Source: Burkholderiales bacterium
GTDB taxonomy: Bacteria > Pseudomonadota > Gammaproteobacteria > Burkholderiales > SG8-39
Reading direction: 5' to 3'
DNA length: 9,041 nt
NCBI GenBank assembly: GCA_025929745.1
Contig: JAICPQ010000097.1
Span: forward strand, 1 to 9,041
How positions within the stretch are numbered: position 1 is the stretch's first letter; the number at the start of each line of letters is the position of its first letter. The translations under genes were made by a program, and so were the position numbers. This document shows positions 1 through 5,359 of the stretch, piece after piece. The notes under the pieces are model-generated. The model ran no database searches. It worked only from the letters and a program-made list of their open reading frames with translations, and was not told where the DNA came from.

Positions 1-294
1 GACGTGGAGAACTGGCTCAAGTGCTACTACATGCGCGACCACGTCGGCGGCACGTTCTCAGGCAGCATCACCGGCGTCGTTCCGTTCGGCCTTTTCGTGA
101 CGCTCGACGATTACTTCGTTGACGGGTTGGTGCACATTTCGGAACTCGGCCGCGACTACTTCCAGTTCGACGCCGCGCGCCACATGCTCCTTGGCGAGCG
201 CACCGGCAAGCGCTATCGCCTCGCCGACCGCATGACGGTCAAGCTGGTGCGCGTCGACCTCGACACGCGCAAGATCGATTTCGTTCCGGGATGA
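1..294 (+). CDS. rnr: RNase R, C-terminal S1 domain (partial, 5' end outside window)
   Basis: This is the last 97 codons of RNase R, the processive 3'-5' exoribonuclease that degrades structured RNA and takes part in rRNA and mRNA turnover in the cytoplasm. Only the C-terminal S1 RNA-binding domain is present. It shows the S1 pattern GTFSGSITGVVPFGLFVTL followed by VDGLVHISEL, and then the RNase R-typical stretch GERTGKRYRLADR with VDLDTRKIDF close to the stop. The reading frame is open at base 1 (GAC codon), so the catalytic RNB domain lies upstream. The protein stops only two residues after KIDF, so it lacks the long lysine-rich tail of E. coli RNase R. Its TGA overlaps the ATG of rlmB (ATGA at 291-294), indicating translational coupling. 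The rnr-rlmB pairing is a known conserved neighbourhood and supports the name. Confidence 0.93.
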   Translation, partial: DVENWLKCYYMRDHVGGTFSGSITGVVPFGLFVTLDDYFVDGLVHISELGRDYFQFDAARHMLLGERTGKRYRLADRMTVKLVRVDLDTRKIDFVPG

Positions 295-1022
295 AAGAAC
301 CGCGCGTGGTTTTCGGTTTCCACGCCGTGCTCGCGCGCCTGCGCGCCGATCCGAAGTCCCTGGTCGAGATCTTCGTCGACGAGACGCGCAAGGACGGCAG
401 GATGAAGGACCTCGTGGCGAGCGCCGAGAGGAGCGGCGTGCGCCTGCACCGCGTGCCGACGAAGCGGCTTGACGGGTTCTATGGGGGCGCACGCCATCAG
501 GGCGTGGTCGCGCGGGTCGAAGTGAGGAAGGTGGTCGACAGCCTCGACGAAATTCTCAAAGCGGTGGAGCAGCCGCTGCTCCTAGTGCTGGACGGAGTGA
601 CGGACCCCCACAACCTGGGCGCCTGCCTGCGCGTGGCGAATGCCGCCGGGGCACACGCCGTCATCGCGCCGCGGGACCGCGCCGCCGGTATCACGCCCGC
701 CGTCTCCAAGGTGGCGAGCGGCGCCGCAGAGTCCACGCCTTACCTTATGGTCACCAACCTCGCGCGCACGCTCGGCGAGATCAAGGAGCGCAATATCTGG
801 GTGGTCGGCGCCGATGAACGCGCGGACAAAACGCTTTACGCAGCCGATCTCCCTTCCTCGATCGCCTGGGTGCTGGGCGCCGAAGGCGAGGGCATGCGCC
901 GCCTGACGCGCGAGAGCTGCGATCTTCTCGTGCGCATCCCGATGGGTGGCGACGTGCCGAGCCTCAACGTCTCGGTCTCGGCCGGCATTTGTCTCTTTGA
1001 ATCGGTCCGGACGCGAGGATAA
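291..1022 (+). CDS. rlmB: 23S rRNA (guanosine-2251-2'-O)-methyltransferase RlmB
   Basis: A 243-residue SpoU-family (SPOUT class, knotted) methyltransferase that uses S-adenosylmethionine to 2'-O-methylate G2251 of 23S rRNA in the peptidyl-transferase P-loop. The N-terminal part (about 5-80) matches the small L30e-like substrate-binding domain, starting VVFGFHAVLARL. The catalytic domain carries the three SpoU motifs: motif 1 DPHNLGACLRVANAAG with N108 and R114, motif 2 WVLGAEGEGM at 193-202, and motif 3 VPSLNVSVSAG at 222-232, where the knot and cofactor loop lie. Length is normal for RlmB (243 in E. coli). The ATG overlaps the rnr stop, so no separate Shine-Dalgarno site is needed. Other SpoU 2'-O-methyltransferases (such as TrmH) share these motifs, but linkage to rnr and the N-terminal domain favour RlmB. 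Confidence 0.93.
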   Translation: MKEPRVVFGFHAVLARLRADPKSLVEIFVDETRKDGRMKDLVASAERSGVRLHRVPTKRLDGFYGGARHQGVVARVEVRKVVDSLDEILKAVEQPLLLVLDGVTDPHNLGACLRVANAAGAHAVIAPRDRAAGITPAVSKVASGAAESTPYLMVTNLARTLGEIKERNIWVVGADERADKTLYAADLPSSIAWVLGAEGEGMRRLTRESCDLLVRIPMGGDVPSLNVSVSAGICLFESVRTRG

Positions 1023-1032
1023 GCCGACACCC

Positions 1033-1061
1033 TAGACCCGCGGCCTGCGCGCGCCTAACAT
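1033..1061 (+). promoter_or_regulatory. Weak candidate promoter for the response regulator gene
   Basis: TAGACC (1033-1038) and TAACAT (1056-1061) are separated by exactly 17 bases. Each matches the sigma-70 consensus at four of six positions. A transcript would start near 1068, giving a very short leader at the Shine-Dalgarno site. The matches are modest, and read-through from rlmB (stop at 1022) is an equally good explanation for expression. Confidence 0.25.
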
Positions 1062-1066
1062 GGCTG

Positions 1067-1076
1067 AAGGGGGAGG
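1067..1076 (+). promoter_or_regulatory. Shine-Dalgarno site that fixes the response-regulator start at 1084
   Basis: The purine run AAGGGGGAGG lies 7 bases before the ATG at 1084. An in-frame ATG at 1060 has no such site and would add eight residues in front of the conserved MRVLVIDDHP start of the receiver domain. The site therefore selects the downstream ATG. Confidence 0.7.
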
Positions 1077-1083
1077 GATCAGT

Positions 1084-1710
1084 ATGCGCGTGCTCGTCAT
1101 CGACGATCATCCGTTGATTCAGGAGATCGTGCCGGCGGTGCTCGTCAAGGCGTTCGGCGAAGTTGTCGTCGACACCCAATCAACGCTCGAGGCGGGCATC
1201 GAGCGTGCCGCGGCCGAGCCGCCGGATCTCGTGGTGCTCGACCTCGGCCTCCCGGGCTGCGATGGGATCGACGCCATGTCGCGCTTTCGCATGCACTTTC
1301 CGCAGATGCCGGTCGCCGTGCTCTCGGCGAGGTGCGACCGCGAAGCCATCCTCGGCGTGCTGGACGCCGGCGCCTCGGGGTACATCCCCAAGACCTCGAA
1401 GCCGGACGTAATGATTGCCGCTCTGCGCGTCATCGAAGCGGGCGGCACGTACGTTCCGCCCGAGGCGCTGGACGAGCCCAGCGCGCCGCGCGCGCGCCGC
1501 CGGCTAGGACGCCTCGACCTCACTGATCGACAGCAGGCGGTGCTGCGCCTCATCCTCAAGGGCTACAGTAACGAGCGCATCGCCGCGGAACTCTCGATCG
1601 CCCCGAACACGGTCAAGCAGCACGCGCACGCTATTTTCGTCGCGCTCGGCGTATCGACACGCACGGAAGCGATAATCGCCGTCAGGCAGCAGGGCATCGC
1701 GCTCGGCTGA
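1084..1710 (+). CDS. NarL/LuxR-family two-component response regulator
   Basis: A 208-residue cytoplasmic DNA-binding regulator. The receiver domain (about 1-120) has the acidic pair D7-D8, phosphoacceptor D53 in VVLDLGLPG, the switch residue S81 and the invariant K103 in the YIPKTS loop. A proline/arginine-rich linker (about 125-143) leads to a LuxR-type helix-turn-helix (about 146-200) with LTDRQQAVLRLILKGYSNERIA and APNTVKQHAHAIF, the usual recognition-helix region. All catalytic receiver residues are present, so it should be phosphorylatable. No histidine kinase is adjacent; it sits alone between rlmB and a small DUF3606-like gene, so it looks like an orphan regulator in this window. The GAF histidine kinase at 8295 is on the same strand but about 6.6 kb away, and no pairing is shown by the sequence. 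Target genes cannot be inferred. Confidence 0.93.
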   Translation: MRVLVIDDHPLIQEIVPAVLVKAFGEVVVDTQSTLEAGIERAAAEPPDLVVLDLGLPGCDGIDAMSRFRMHFPQMPVAVLSARCDREAILGVLDAGASGYIPKTSKPDVMIAALRVIEAGGTYVPPEALDEPSAPRARRRLGRLDLTDRQQAVLRLILKGYSNERIAAELSIAPNTVKQHAHAIFVALGVSTRTEAIIAVRQQGIALG

Positions 1711-1729
1711 GCGAACTCGGTCCTTCCCT

Positions 1730-1744
1730 GGCGGTCTCACCGCC
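1730..1744 (+). promoter_or_regulatory. Small stem-loop abutting the DUF3606-like start codon
   Basis: GGCGGT (1730-1735) and ACCGCC (1739-1744) form a perfect 6-bp inverted repeat with a 3-base loop. T1729 can also pair with A1745, the first base of the ATG. No clear Shine-Dalgarno site is visible before this start. In RNA the hairpin would cover the ribosome entry region, so it could damp initiation, but a short GC-rich hairpin can also arise by chance. There is no T-run, so it is not a terminator. Confidence 0.35.
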
Positions 1745-1912
1745 ATGGAATACGTTCCACCGGACCCGACGCAGATCGAAGCGAAGCCCGAGGCGCTCGA
1801 CTTTTGGGCGCGCACGCTCGAAACCGACCCTGACAAGATCCGCCGTGCGGTAAAGAAGGTCGGCCCCATGCTCGAAAAGGTGAAGCAGGAGCTCGGCATC
1901 GCCGGCGTTTAG
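1745..1912 (+). CDS. Small DUF3606-like protein
   Basis: A 55-residue protein beginning MEYVPPDPTQIEAK and ending in TAG at 1910-1912. Its core, ALDFWARTLETDPDKIRRAV followed by KKVGPMLEKVKQELG, matches the layout I know for DUF3606: an aromatic Y/F-W pair, then a short helix, then the A-[IV]-x-x-V-G signature and a final amphipathic helix. It is predicted to be soluble, helical and cytoplasmic, with no cysteines and no membrane segment. Molecular function of the family is unknown. It lies 34 bases downstream of the response regulator and may be co-transcribed with it. Initiation looks weak (see the stem-loop at 1730-1744). The stop codon lies just upstream of the rpsF promoter. The main doubt is family assignment, which rests on pattern recognition. 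Confidence 0.72.
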   Translation: MEYVPPDPTQIEAKPEALDFWARTLETDPDKIRRAVKKVGPMLEKVKQELGIAGV

Positions 1913-1924
1913 GCTTGTTTTTGT

Positions 1925-1933
1925 TGCTATAAT
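1925..1933 (+). promoter_or_regulatory. Extended -10 promoter of the rpsF operon
   Basis: TGC followed by a perfect TATAAT (1928-1933) is an extended -10 element. The -35 region is poor: with 17-base spacing the hexamer falls on GCGTTT at 1905-1910, inside the last codons of the DUF3606-like gene. A good extended -10 is known to compensate for a weak -35. Transcription would begin near 1940, giving a leader of about 65 bases ahead of rpsF. This is the clearest promoter in the window. Confidence 0.75.
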
Positions 1934-1945
1934 CCGCGCCCTTCC

Positions 1946-1977
1946 TGGTCGCGCTGCTGCGCATGGCATGCCGGCCA
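1946..1977 (+). promoter_or_regulatory. Possible structured leader of rpsF (S6:S18 type)
   Basis: The leader can fold as an outer helix TGGTC (1946-1950) with GGCCA (1973-1977, one G-U pair) stacked on an inner hairpin GCGC-TGCT-GCGC (1951-1962). A 10-base bulge on the 3' side (1963-1972) ends in CC, followed by G1973, giving a CCG trinucleotide. Published S6:S18 autoregulatory leaders of rpsF operons carry a CCG on the 3' side of an internal loop, which this resembles. The helices are short and other folds are possible, for example the self-complementary GGCATGCC at 1966-1973, so this is only a candidate. Confidence 0.3.
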
Positions 1978-2005
1978 AACCCACAGGACAAGGAGCCAAC
2001 TAGAC

Positions 2006-2419
2006 ATGCGGCATTACGAGATCGTTTTCATCGTCCATCCCGACCAGAGCGAGCAGGTTCCGCAGATGGTCGAGCGCTACAAGGGTCTCATCGGCCAGAG
2101 GAACGGCACCGTGCACCGTCTCGAGGACTGGGGCCGGCGCCAGCTCGCGTATCCGATCGCGAAGGTGCACAAGGCGCACTATGTGTTGATGAACATCGAG
2201 TGCGACAACGAGACGCTGCGAGAGCTCGAGCACTCGTTCAAGTTCAGCGACGCGGTGCTGCGCCACCTGATTGTGAGCATGCCGAAGGCCCATACCGCCC
2301 CTTCGCCGATGATGCGCGAGGAAAAGTCGAAGTCGATGATGGGCGAGGGTCGGCCGGGCGAGGCCATCGAACCGGGTCGCGCATCTGAACCGGGTCGCAT
2401 TGAGCGGCCGGCTGCTTGA
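2006..2419 (+). CDS. rpsF: 30S ribosomal protein S6
   Basis: A 137-residue S6, the platform protein that pairs with S18 on 16S rRNA. The ferredoxin-like fold spans about 1-95: it begins MRHYEIVFIVHPDQSEQVP, then RLEDWGRRQLAYPI at 38-51, HYVLMNIECDNETLRELE, and FKFSDAVLRHLIV at 78-90. The C-terminal tail (about 96-137) is low-complexity and charged and includes EPGR twice (122-125 and 128-131), encoded by a perfect 12-bp direct repeat. AAGGAG at 1990-1995 lies 10 bases before the ATG. It is the first gene of rpsF-priB-rpsR-rplI. The stop codon lies inside priB, so the two genes overlap and are probably coupled. S6 tails vary widely, so the tail is not evidence of a defect. Confidence 0.96.
   Translation: MRHYEIVFIVHPDQSEQVPQMVERYKGLIGQRNGTVHRLEDWGRRQLAYPIAKVHKAHYVLMNIECDNETLRELEHSFKFSDAVLRHLIVSMPKAHTAPSPMMREEKSKSMMGEGRPGEAIEPGRASEPGRIERPAA
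2369..2398 (+). repeat. Duplicated 12-bp unit at the rpsF-priB junction
   Basis: GAACCGGGTCGC occurs perfectly at 2369-2380 and 2387-2398, with an 18-base period (six codons). In the rpsF frame each copy reads EPGR. In the priB frame each copy reads NRVA, which is the first part of the PriB beta strand 1. The second copy sits directly after the CTG at 2385 that homology marks as the priB start. Confidence 0.85.
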
Positions 2420-2708
2420 GCTTGGCGCGCTGCGCTACACGCCGGCCGGCGTCGCAGCCCTCGAGTTCAAGCTGGCGCACGAGTCGGAGCAGGACGAGGC
2501 CGGTTCGCGGCGCCAAGTGCGCGCCGAGCTGAGCGCCATCGCGTTCGACACTCAGGCAAAACTGCTGACCGGTCGGGCGCTGGGAACGCCGCTCCGCGTT
2601 GAAGGATTCCTCGGAGCCAAGAGCAAGCGTTCCAGGCGCCTCGTGCTCCACGTAACGAAGATCGAATTCATCGAAGGAGAGATTGATGCCACCGCCGCGC
2701 AGAGGTAA
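2385..2708 (+). CDS. priB: Primosomal replication protein N (PriB)
   Basis: A single-domain OB-fold, single-strand-DNA-binding protein of about 107 residues that bridges PriA and DnaT in replication restart. Landmarks are GRLLELGALRYTPAGVAALEF, the HESEQDEAG turn, VEGFLGAKS and the C-terminal RRLVLHVTKIEFIEG strand. I place the start at CTG 2385 because the frame there reads (M)NRVALSGRLLE, which aligns with NRLVLSG at the N-terminus of E. coli PriB. The only standard start is TTG at 2400, which would remove the first half of beta strand 1. No ATG or GTG lies between the in-frame stop at 2337 and that TTG. Neither start has a convincing Shine-Dalgarno site, so translation is probably coupled to rpsF, whose stop lies inside this gene. 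It overlaps rpsR by 23 bases. Gene identity is firm; the start is inferred. Confidence 0.88.
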   Translation: MNRVALSGRLLELGALRYTPAGVAALEFKLAHESEQDEAGSRRQVRAELSAIAFDTQAKLLTGRALGTPLRVEGFLGAKSKRSRRLVLHVTKIEFIEGEIDATAAQR

Positions 2709-2979
2709 GGGAAAAGGCAAGGGCAAGTTCGGCAAGGACAAGAAGGACCGCGGACAGCGGGCGCTCTTCCGGCGTCGCAAGTTCTGCCGCTTCACCGCCG
2801 AAAAAGCCGAATGGATCGACTACAAGGACGTCGAGACGCTCAAGGATTTTGTGAACGAGACCGGCAAGATCATCCCGGCGCGCATCACCGGCACCGCGGC
2901 CGGGTACCAGCGCCAGCTCTCGGAAGCCATCAAGCGCGCGCGGTTCCTCGCACTCCTGCCTTATACGGACCTGCACTGA
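2686..2979 (+). CDS. rpsR: 30S ribosomal protein S18
   Basis: A 97-residue S18, partner of S6 in the 30S platform. The conserved core is FRRRKFCRFTAEK followed by IDYKDVETLKDFV, then GKIIPARITGTAAGYQRQLS and the closing IKRARFLALLPYTDLH. Compared with the 75-residue E. coli protein it has about 20 extra N-terminal residues that are lysine- and glycine-rich (KGKGKGKFGKDKKD), common in betaproteobacterial S18. The ATG at 2686 is chosen over the adjacent in-frame TTG at 2683 because AAGGAGA (2674-2680) is 5 bases upstream of the ATG. The start lies inside priB, and the stop is 2 bases before the rplI ATG, so the operon is tightly coupled. Confidence 0.96.
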   Translation: MPPPRRGKGKGKGKFGKDKKDRGQRALFRRRKFCRFTAEKAEWIDYKDVETLKDFVNETGKIIPARITGTAAGYQRQLSEAIKRARFLALLPYTDLH

Positions 2980-2981
2980 GC

Positions 2982-3431
2982 ATGGAAGTCATCCTTCTAG
3001 AGAAGATCGCGAACCTCGGCGAGCTGGGACAGGTGGTGAAGGTGAAGGACGGCTACGCGCGGAACTTCCTGATCCCGCAGGGCAAGGCGAAGCGCGCGAC
3101 GGAAGAAAACCGCAAGGCGTTCGAGTCGCGACGCGCCGAGCTGGAGAAGGCGCAGGCCACGGCGCTCGCCAAGGCGCAGGAGCGCGCGGCCAAGCTGAAC
3201 GGGCTCACGCTGCAGATCACGCAGAAGGCTGGCCCGGACGGGCGCCTGTTCGGCTCGGTCACCAACTACGACATCGTCGAGGCGCTTGGCAAGCAGGGCC
3301 ATGAGGTGGAGCGCGCGCAGATCCGCATGCCGCAGGGGCCGCTCAAGCAGGTGGGCGCCTTCCCAATCGAGATCGCACTGCACACCGACGTCGACGCGAC
3401 CATCACCGTCTCGGTGCTCGGCGAGCAGTAA
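2982..3431 (+). CDS. rplI: 50S ribosomal protein L9
   Basis: A 149-residue L9, the elongated protein near the L1 stalk that helps limit frameshifting. The N-terminal rRNA-binding domain shows MEVILLEKIANLGELGQVV and the glycine-rich loop KDGYARNFLIPQGKA. A long charged connecting helix (about 42-72, RRAELEKAQATALAKAQERA) leads to the C-terminal domain with GRLFGSVTNYDIVEAL and VGAFPIEIALHTDVDATI. Length equals the E. coli protein (149). There is no strong Shine-Dalgarno site, and the ATG is 2 bases after the rpsR stop, so initiation by coupled ribosomes is likely. It is the last gene before the terminator at 3451-3476. Confidence 0.97.
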   Translation: MEVILLEKIANLGELGQVVKVKDGYARNFLIPQGKAKRATEENRKAFESRRAELEKAQATALAKAQERAAKLNGLTLQITQKAGPDGRLFGSVTNYDIVEALGKQGHEVERAQIRMPQGPLKQVGAFPIEIALHTDVDATITVSVLGEQ

Positions 3432-3450
3432 GCTTTCGTTCTGCTTGCAG

Positions 3451-3476
3451 AAAAGGGCTCCGCACGGAGCCTTTTT
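3451..3476 (+). terminator. Intrinsic terminator of the rpsF-rplI operon
   Basis: GGCTCCG (3456-3462) pairs perfectly with CGGAGCC (3465-3471), and a run of five T follows at 3472-3476. The arms can extend through AAAA (3451-3454) opposite the T-run with one bulged G at 3455. It begins 20 bases after the rplI stop, as expected for an operon end. It implies that dnaB has its own promoter downstream. Confidence 0.9.
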
Positions 3477-3704
3477 GCTTGCGCGCTGTCAAGAGAAAAA
3501 GTTTTGCGTTGTCCCGTAGCATGCACAGCTTGTCGACACGCTGCGCACAGCTAATCCACAGGCCGGCGGCCGTTTTCCTCTCGGCTGGATGATTTTTCAG
3601 CAGCAGCGAGCGTCTTTCTCTTCTGACGCCCGCGCGTTTCGATTTCTCATATCGATAACGAGCGGGACTTTCTAAGATGGCGGCCCCGGGGAGGTAACAA
3701 ATAG
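3477..3704. other. rplI-dnaB intergenic region with possible dnaB promoter
   Basis: No credible gene is present in these 228 bases. Notable contents are the imperfect 22-bp tandem units at 3523-3566 (listed separately), the palindrome TATCGATA at 3650-3657, and a -10-like TAAGAT at 3673-3678 (four of six matches) without a matching -35. GGGGAGGT at 3688-3695 is the dnaB Shine-Dalgarno site. Because a strong terminator precedes this region, a dnaB promoter should lie here, but I cannot place it firmly. Confidence 0.5.
3523..3566 (+). repeat. Two imperfect 22-bp tandem units with DnaA-box-like sequences
   Basis: Both units begin GCACAGCT (3523-3530 and 3545-3552), exactly 22 bases apart, about two helical turns. 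The next eight bases are TGTCGACA and AATCCACA, giving 13 of 16 identities over the first 16 positions; the unit ends then diverge. Each contains a nonamer resembling the DnaA box TTATNCACA: TTGTCGACA at 3530-3538 (two differences from TTATCCACA) and TAATCCACA at 3552-3560 (one difference). The location ahead of dnaB makes DnaA binding a reasonable but unproven idea. Confidence 0.45.
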
Positions 3705-5126
3705 ATGGCCGTTGCACACCAGCAGGTAGCACGCTCGGAAAGCGCAGATCCGCAGCTTCTCGCGCTCAAGCTTCCGCCGCATTCGGTGGAGGCGGAGCAG
3801 TCGCTGCTCGGCGCGCTTCTCATCGACAACCAGGCGTTCGATCGCGTCGCCGACATCGTCGCGGCCGACGACTTCTACCGCGACGACCACCGGCGCATCT
3901 GGCGCCACATCGCGCGCCTGGTGGAGGCGAGCCGTCCGGCGGACGTCGTCACGGTGGCCGAGTCGATCGAAGCGAGCGAGGACAAGGACAAAACCGGCGG
4001 CACCGCGTATCTCGCGGCGCTCGCCCAGAACACGCCGAGCGCGCTCAACGTTCGCCGCTACGCGGAGCTCGTGCGCGAACGCTCAGTGCAGCGGCGCCTC
4101 GCGCAGGTTGCCACCGAGATCGCCGAGACGGCGCTCTCTCCCACCGGCAAGGACGTCGACCAGCTCCTCGACGAAGCCGAGTCGAAAATCTTCCAGATCG
4201 CGGAGTCCGGCGCGCGCAAGGATCAGGGCCTGATCGGCATCAGCCCGGTGCTCGCCAAGGTGTTCGAGCGCATCGATCACCTGCACAGCCAGGAGAACCC
4301 TTCGGACATCACCGGCGTGCCCTCCGGGTTCGTCGATCTCGACCGCCTGACCGCGGGCCTGCAGCCGGGCGACCTCGTCATCGTCGCCGGCCGACCGTCA
4401 ATGGGCAAGACTTCCTTCGCGCTCAACATCGCCGAGCATGTGGCGCTGCACCCGAGCGTCGGCCTGCCGGTGGCCATCTTCAGCATGGAGATGAGCGCGA
4501 GCCAGCTCGCCATGCGCATGCTTTCCTCCATGGCGAAGGTCGACCAGACGCGGTTGCGCACCGGCCGGCTCACCGACGAGGAGTGGAGCCGGCTTACCGA
4601 CGAGATCGCGCGCCTGAACGAGGCGCGCATCCATGTCGACGAAACCGCGGCGCTGAATGCACTCGAGCTGCGCGCGCGCGCGCGGCGCATGAAGCGCGAA
4701 TACGGCAAGCTGGGCCTCGTGGTGGTCGACTACCTGCAGCTCATGTCGGCCAGCGCGCACGGGGAGAACCGCGCCACTGAGATCTCGGAGATCTCCCGCT
4801 CGCTCAAAGCGCTCGCCAAGGAGCTGGACGTACCTGTCATTGCGCTGTCACAGCTCTCGCGCGCGGTCGAGCAGAGAAACGACCGGCGCCCGCTCATGTC
4901 GGACCTGCGCGAATCGGGCGCCATCGAGCAGGACGCCGACGTCATCCTTTTCATTTACCGGGAAGAGGTCTACGCTCCGGACAAGGAGGAGGCGAAGGGC
5001 AGGGCCGAGGCCATCATCGGCAAGCAGCGCAACGGCCCCATCGGCACGGTGCACCTGACCTTCCTCGGACGCTACACCCGCTTCGCGAACTCCACCGAGG
5101 GAGGCGCACCATGGCAGAGCCGCTAG
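3705..5126 (+). CDS. dnaB: Replicative DNA helicase DnaB
   Basis: A 473-residue hexameric 5'-3' helicase that unwinds the chromosome at the replication fork. The N-terminal domain (about 21-125) begins LPPHSVEAEQSLLGALLIDN, followed by the linker helix around 150-170. The RecA-like motor (about 195-465) has GVPSGFVDLD, Walker A GRPSMGKT (229-236), the MEMS motif at 261-264, Walker B VVVDYLQLM (339-347), the LSQLSRAVEQR region (381-391), SDLRESGAIEQDAD (399-412), and the arginine-finger strand KQRNGPIGTVHLTF (440-453). Length is typical (471 in E. coli), and there is no intein or insertion. GGGGAGGT at 3688-3695 is 9 bases before the ATG. The last 16 bases overlap the downstream CDGSH gene. 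Linkage to the rpsF-rplI operon is a conserved arrangement. Confidence 0.97.
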   Translation: MAVAHQQVARSESADPQLLALKLPPHSVEAEQSLLGALLIDNQAFDRVADIVAADDFYRDDHRRIWRHIARLVEASRPADVVTVAESIEASEDKDKTGGTAYLAALAQNTPSALNVRRYAELVRERSVQRRLAQVATEIAETALSPTGKDVDQLLDEAESKIFQIAESGARKDQGLIGISPVLAKVFERIDHLHSQENPSDITGVPSGFVDLDRLTAGLQPGDLVIVAGRPSMGKTSFALNIAEHVALHPSVGLPVAIFSMEMSASQLAMRMLSSMAKVDQTRLRTGRLTDEEWSRLTDEIARLNEARIHVDETAALNALELRARARRMKREYGKLGLVVVDYLQLMSASAHGENRATEISEISRSLKALAKELDVPVIALSQLSRAVEQRNDRRPLMSDLRESGAIEQDADVILFIYREEVYAPDKEEAKGRAEAIIGKQRNGPIGTVHLTFLGRYTRFANSTEGGAPWQSR

Positions 5127-5356
5127 TCGCGCAACGGTCCCCTTGCGTTGTCGAACTCGCTGCGGGCGATTACTGGTGGTGTCGTTGCGGCCAATCGCGC
5201 CGGCAGCCGTTCTGCGACGGCTCTCACAAAGTGGCCGGCGAATTCACGCCGGTCCGGTTCAGCGTCTCCGAGCCGCAAAAACTATGGCTTTGCGGCTGCA
5301 AGCAGAGCACGAACGCGCCGTTCTGCGACGGCTCCCACAAGAAGATTACTTCGTAG
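5111..5356 (+). CDS. Small protein with two CDGSH iron-sulfur motifs
   Basis: An 81-residue protein with two complete CDGSH motifs of the form C-x-C-x2-S-x3-P-x-C-D-G-S-H: C24, C26, C35, H39 and C61, C63, C72, H76. Each three-Cys one-His set should bind a redox-active [2Fe-2S] cluster, so the monomer is predicted to hold two. The layout resembles the monomeric tandem class (CISD3-like) rather than single-motif dimers. There is no signal peptide or membrane anchor, so it is cytoplasmic. The strong GAGGGAGG site at 5096-5103 is 7 bases before the ATG. The start overlaps the dnaB 3' end by 16 bases, so it is co-transcribed with dnaB. Physiological role is unknown; electron transfer or iron-sulfur storage are family-based guesses. 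Its stop is 3 bases from the stop of the convergent methyltransferase gene. Confidence 0.92.
   Translation: MAEPLVAQRSPCVVELAAGDYWWCRCGQSRRQPFCDGSHKVAGEFTPVRFSVSEPQKLWLCGCKQSTNAPFCDGSHKKITS
5207..5340 (+). repeat. Near-identical 23-bp repeat inside the CDGSH gene
   Basis: The 23 bases starting CCGTTCTGCGACGGCTC occur at 5207-5229 and again at 5318-5340 with a single T/C difference, 111 bases (37 codons) apart. They encode PFCDGSHK in both motifs. The identity at synonymous positions suggests gene conversion or a fairly recent internal duplication, although the sequence between them has diverged. Confidence 0.8.
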
Positions 5357-5359
5357 CGG

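Noticed and set aside
1060..1083. Earlier ATG for the response regulator
   Set aside because: It lacks a Shine-Dalgarno site, would add eight residues ahead of a standard receiver start, and the ATG at 1084 has an excellent site.
1963..2388. Alternative-frame ORF beginning in the rpsF leader
   Set aside because: It overlaps rpsF in another frame, has no family resemblance, and lacks a ribosome site. The S6 frame explains the region.
2244..2795. Minus-strand frame across rpsF, priB and rpsR
   Set aside because: It is antisense to three well-supported genes and shows no motifs.
3561..3576. GC-rich GGCC-GGC-GGCC followed by TTTT, possible second terminator
   Set aside because: The stem is only 4 bp with a 3-base loop and lies far from the rplI stop, which already has a much better terminator.
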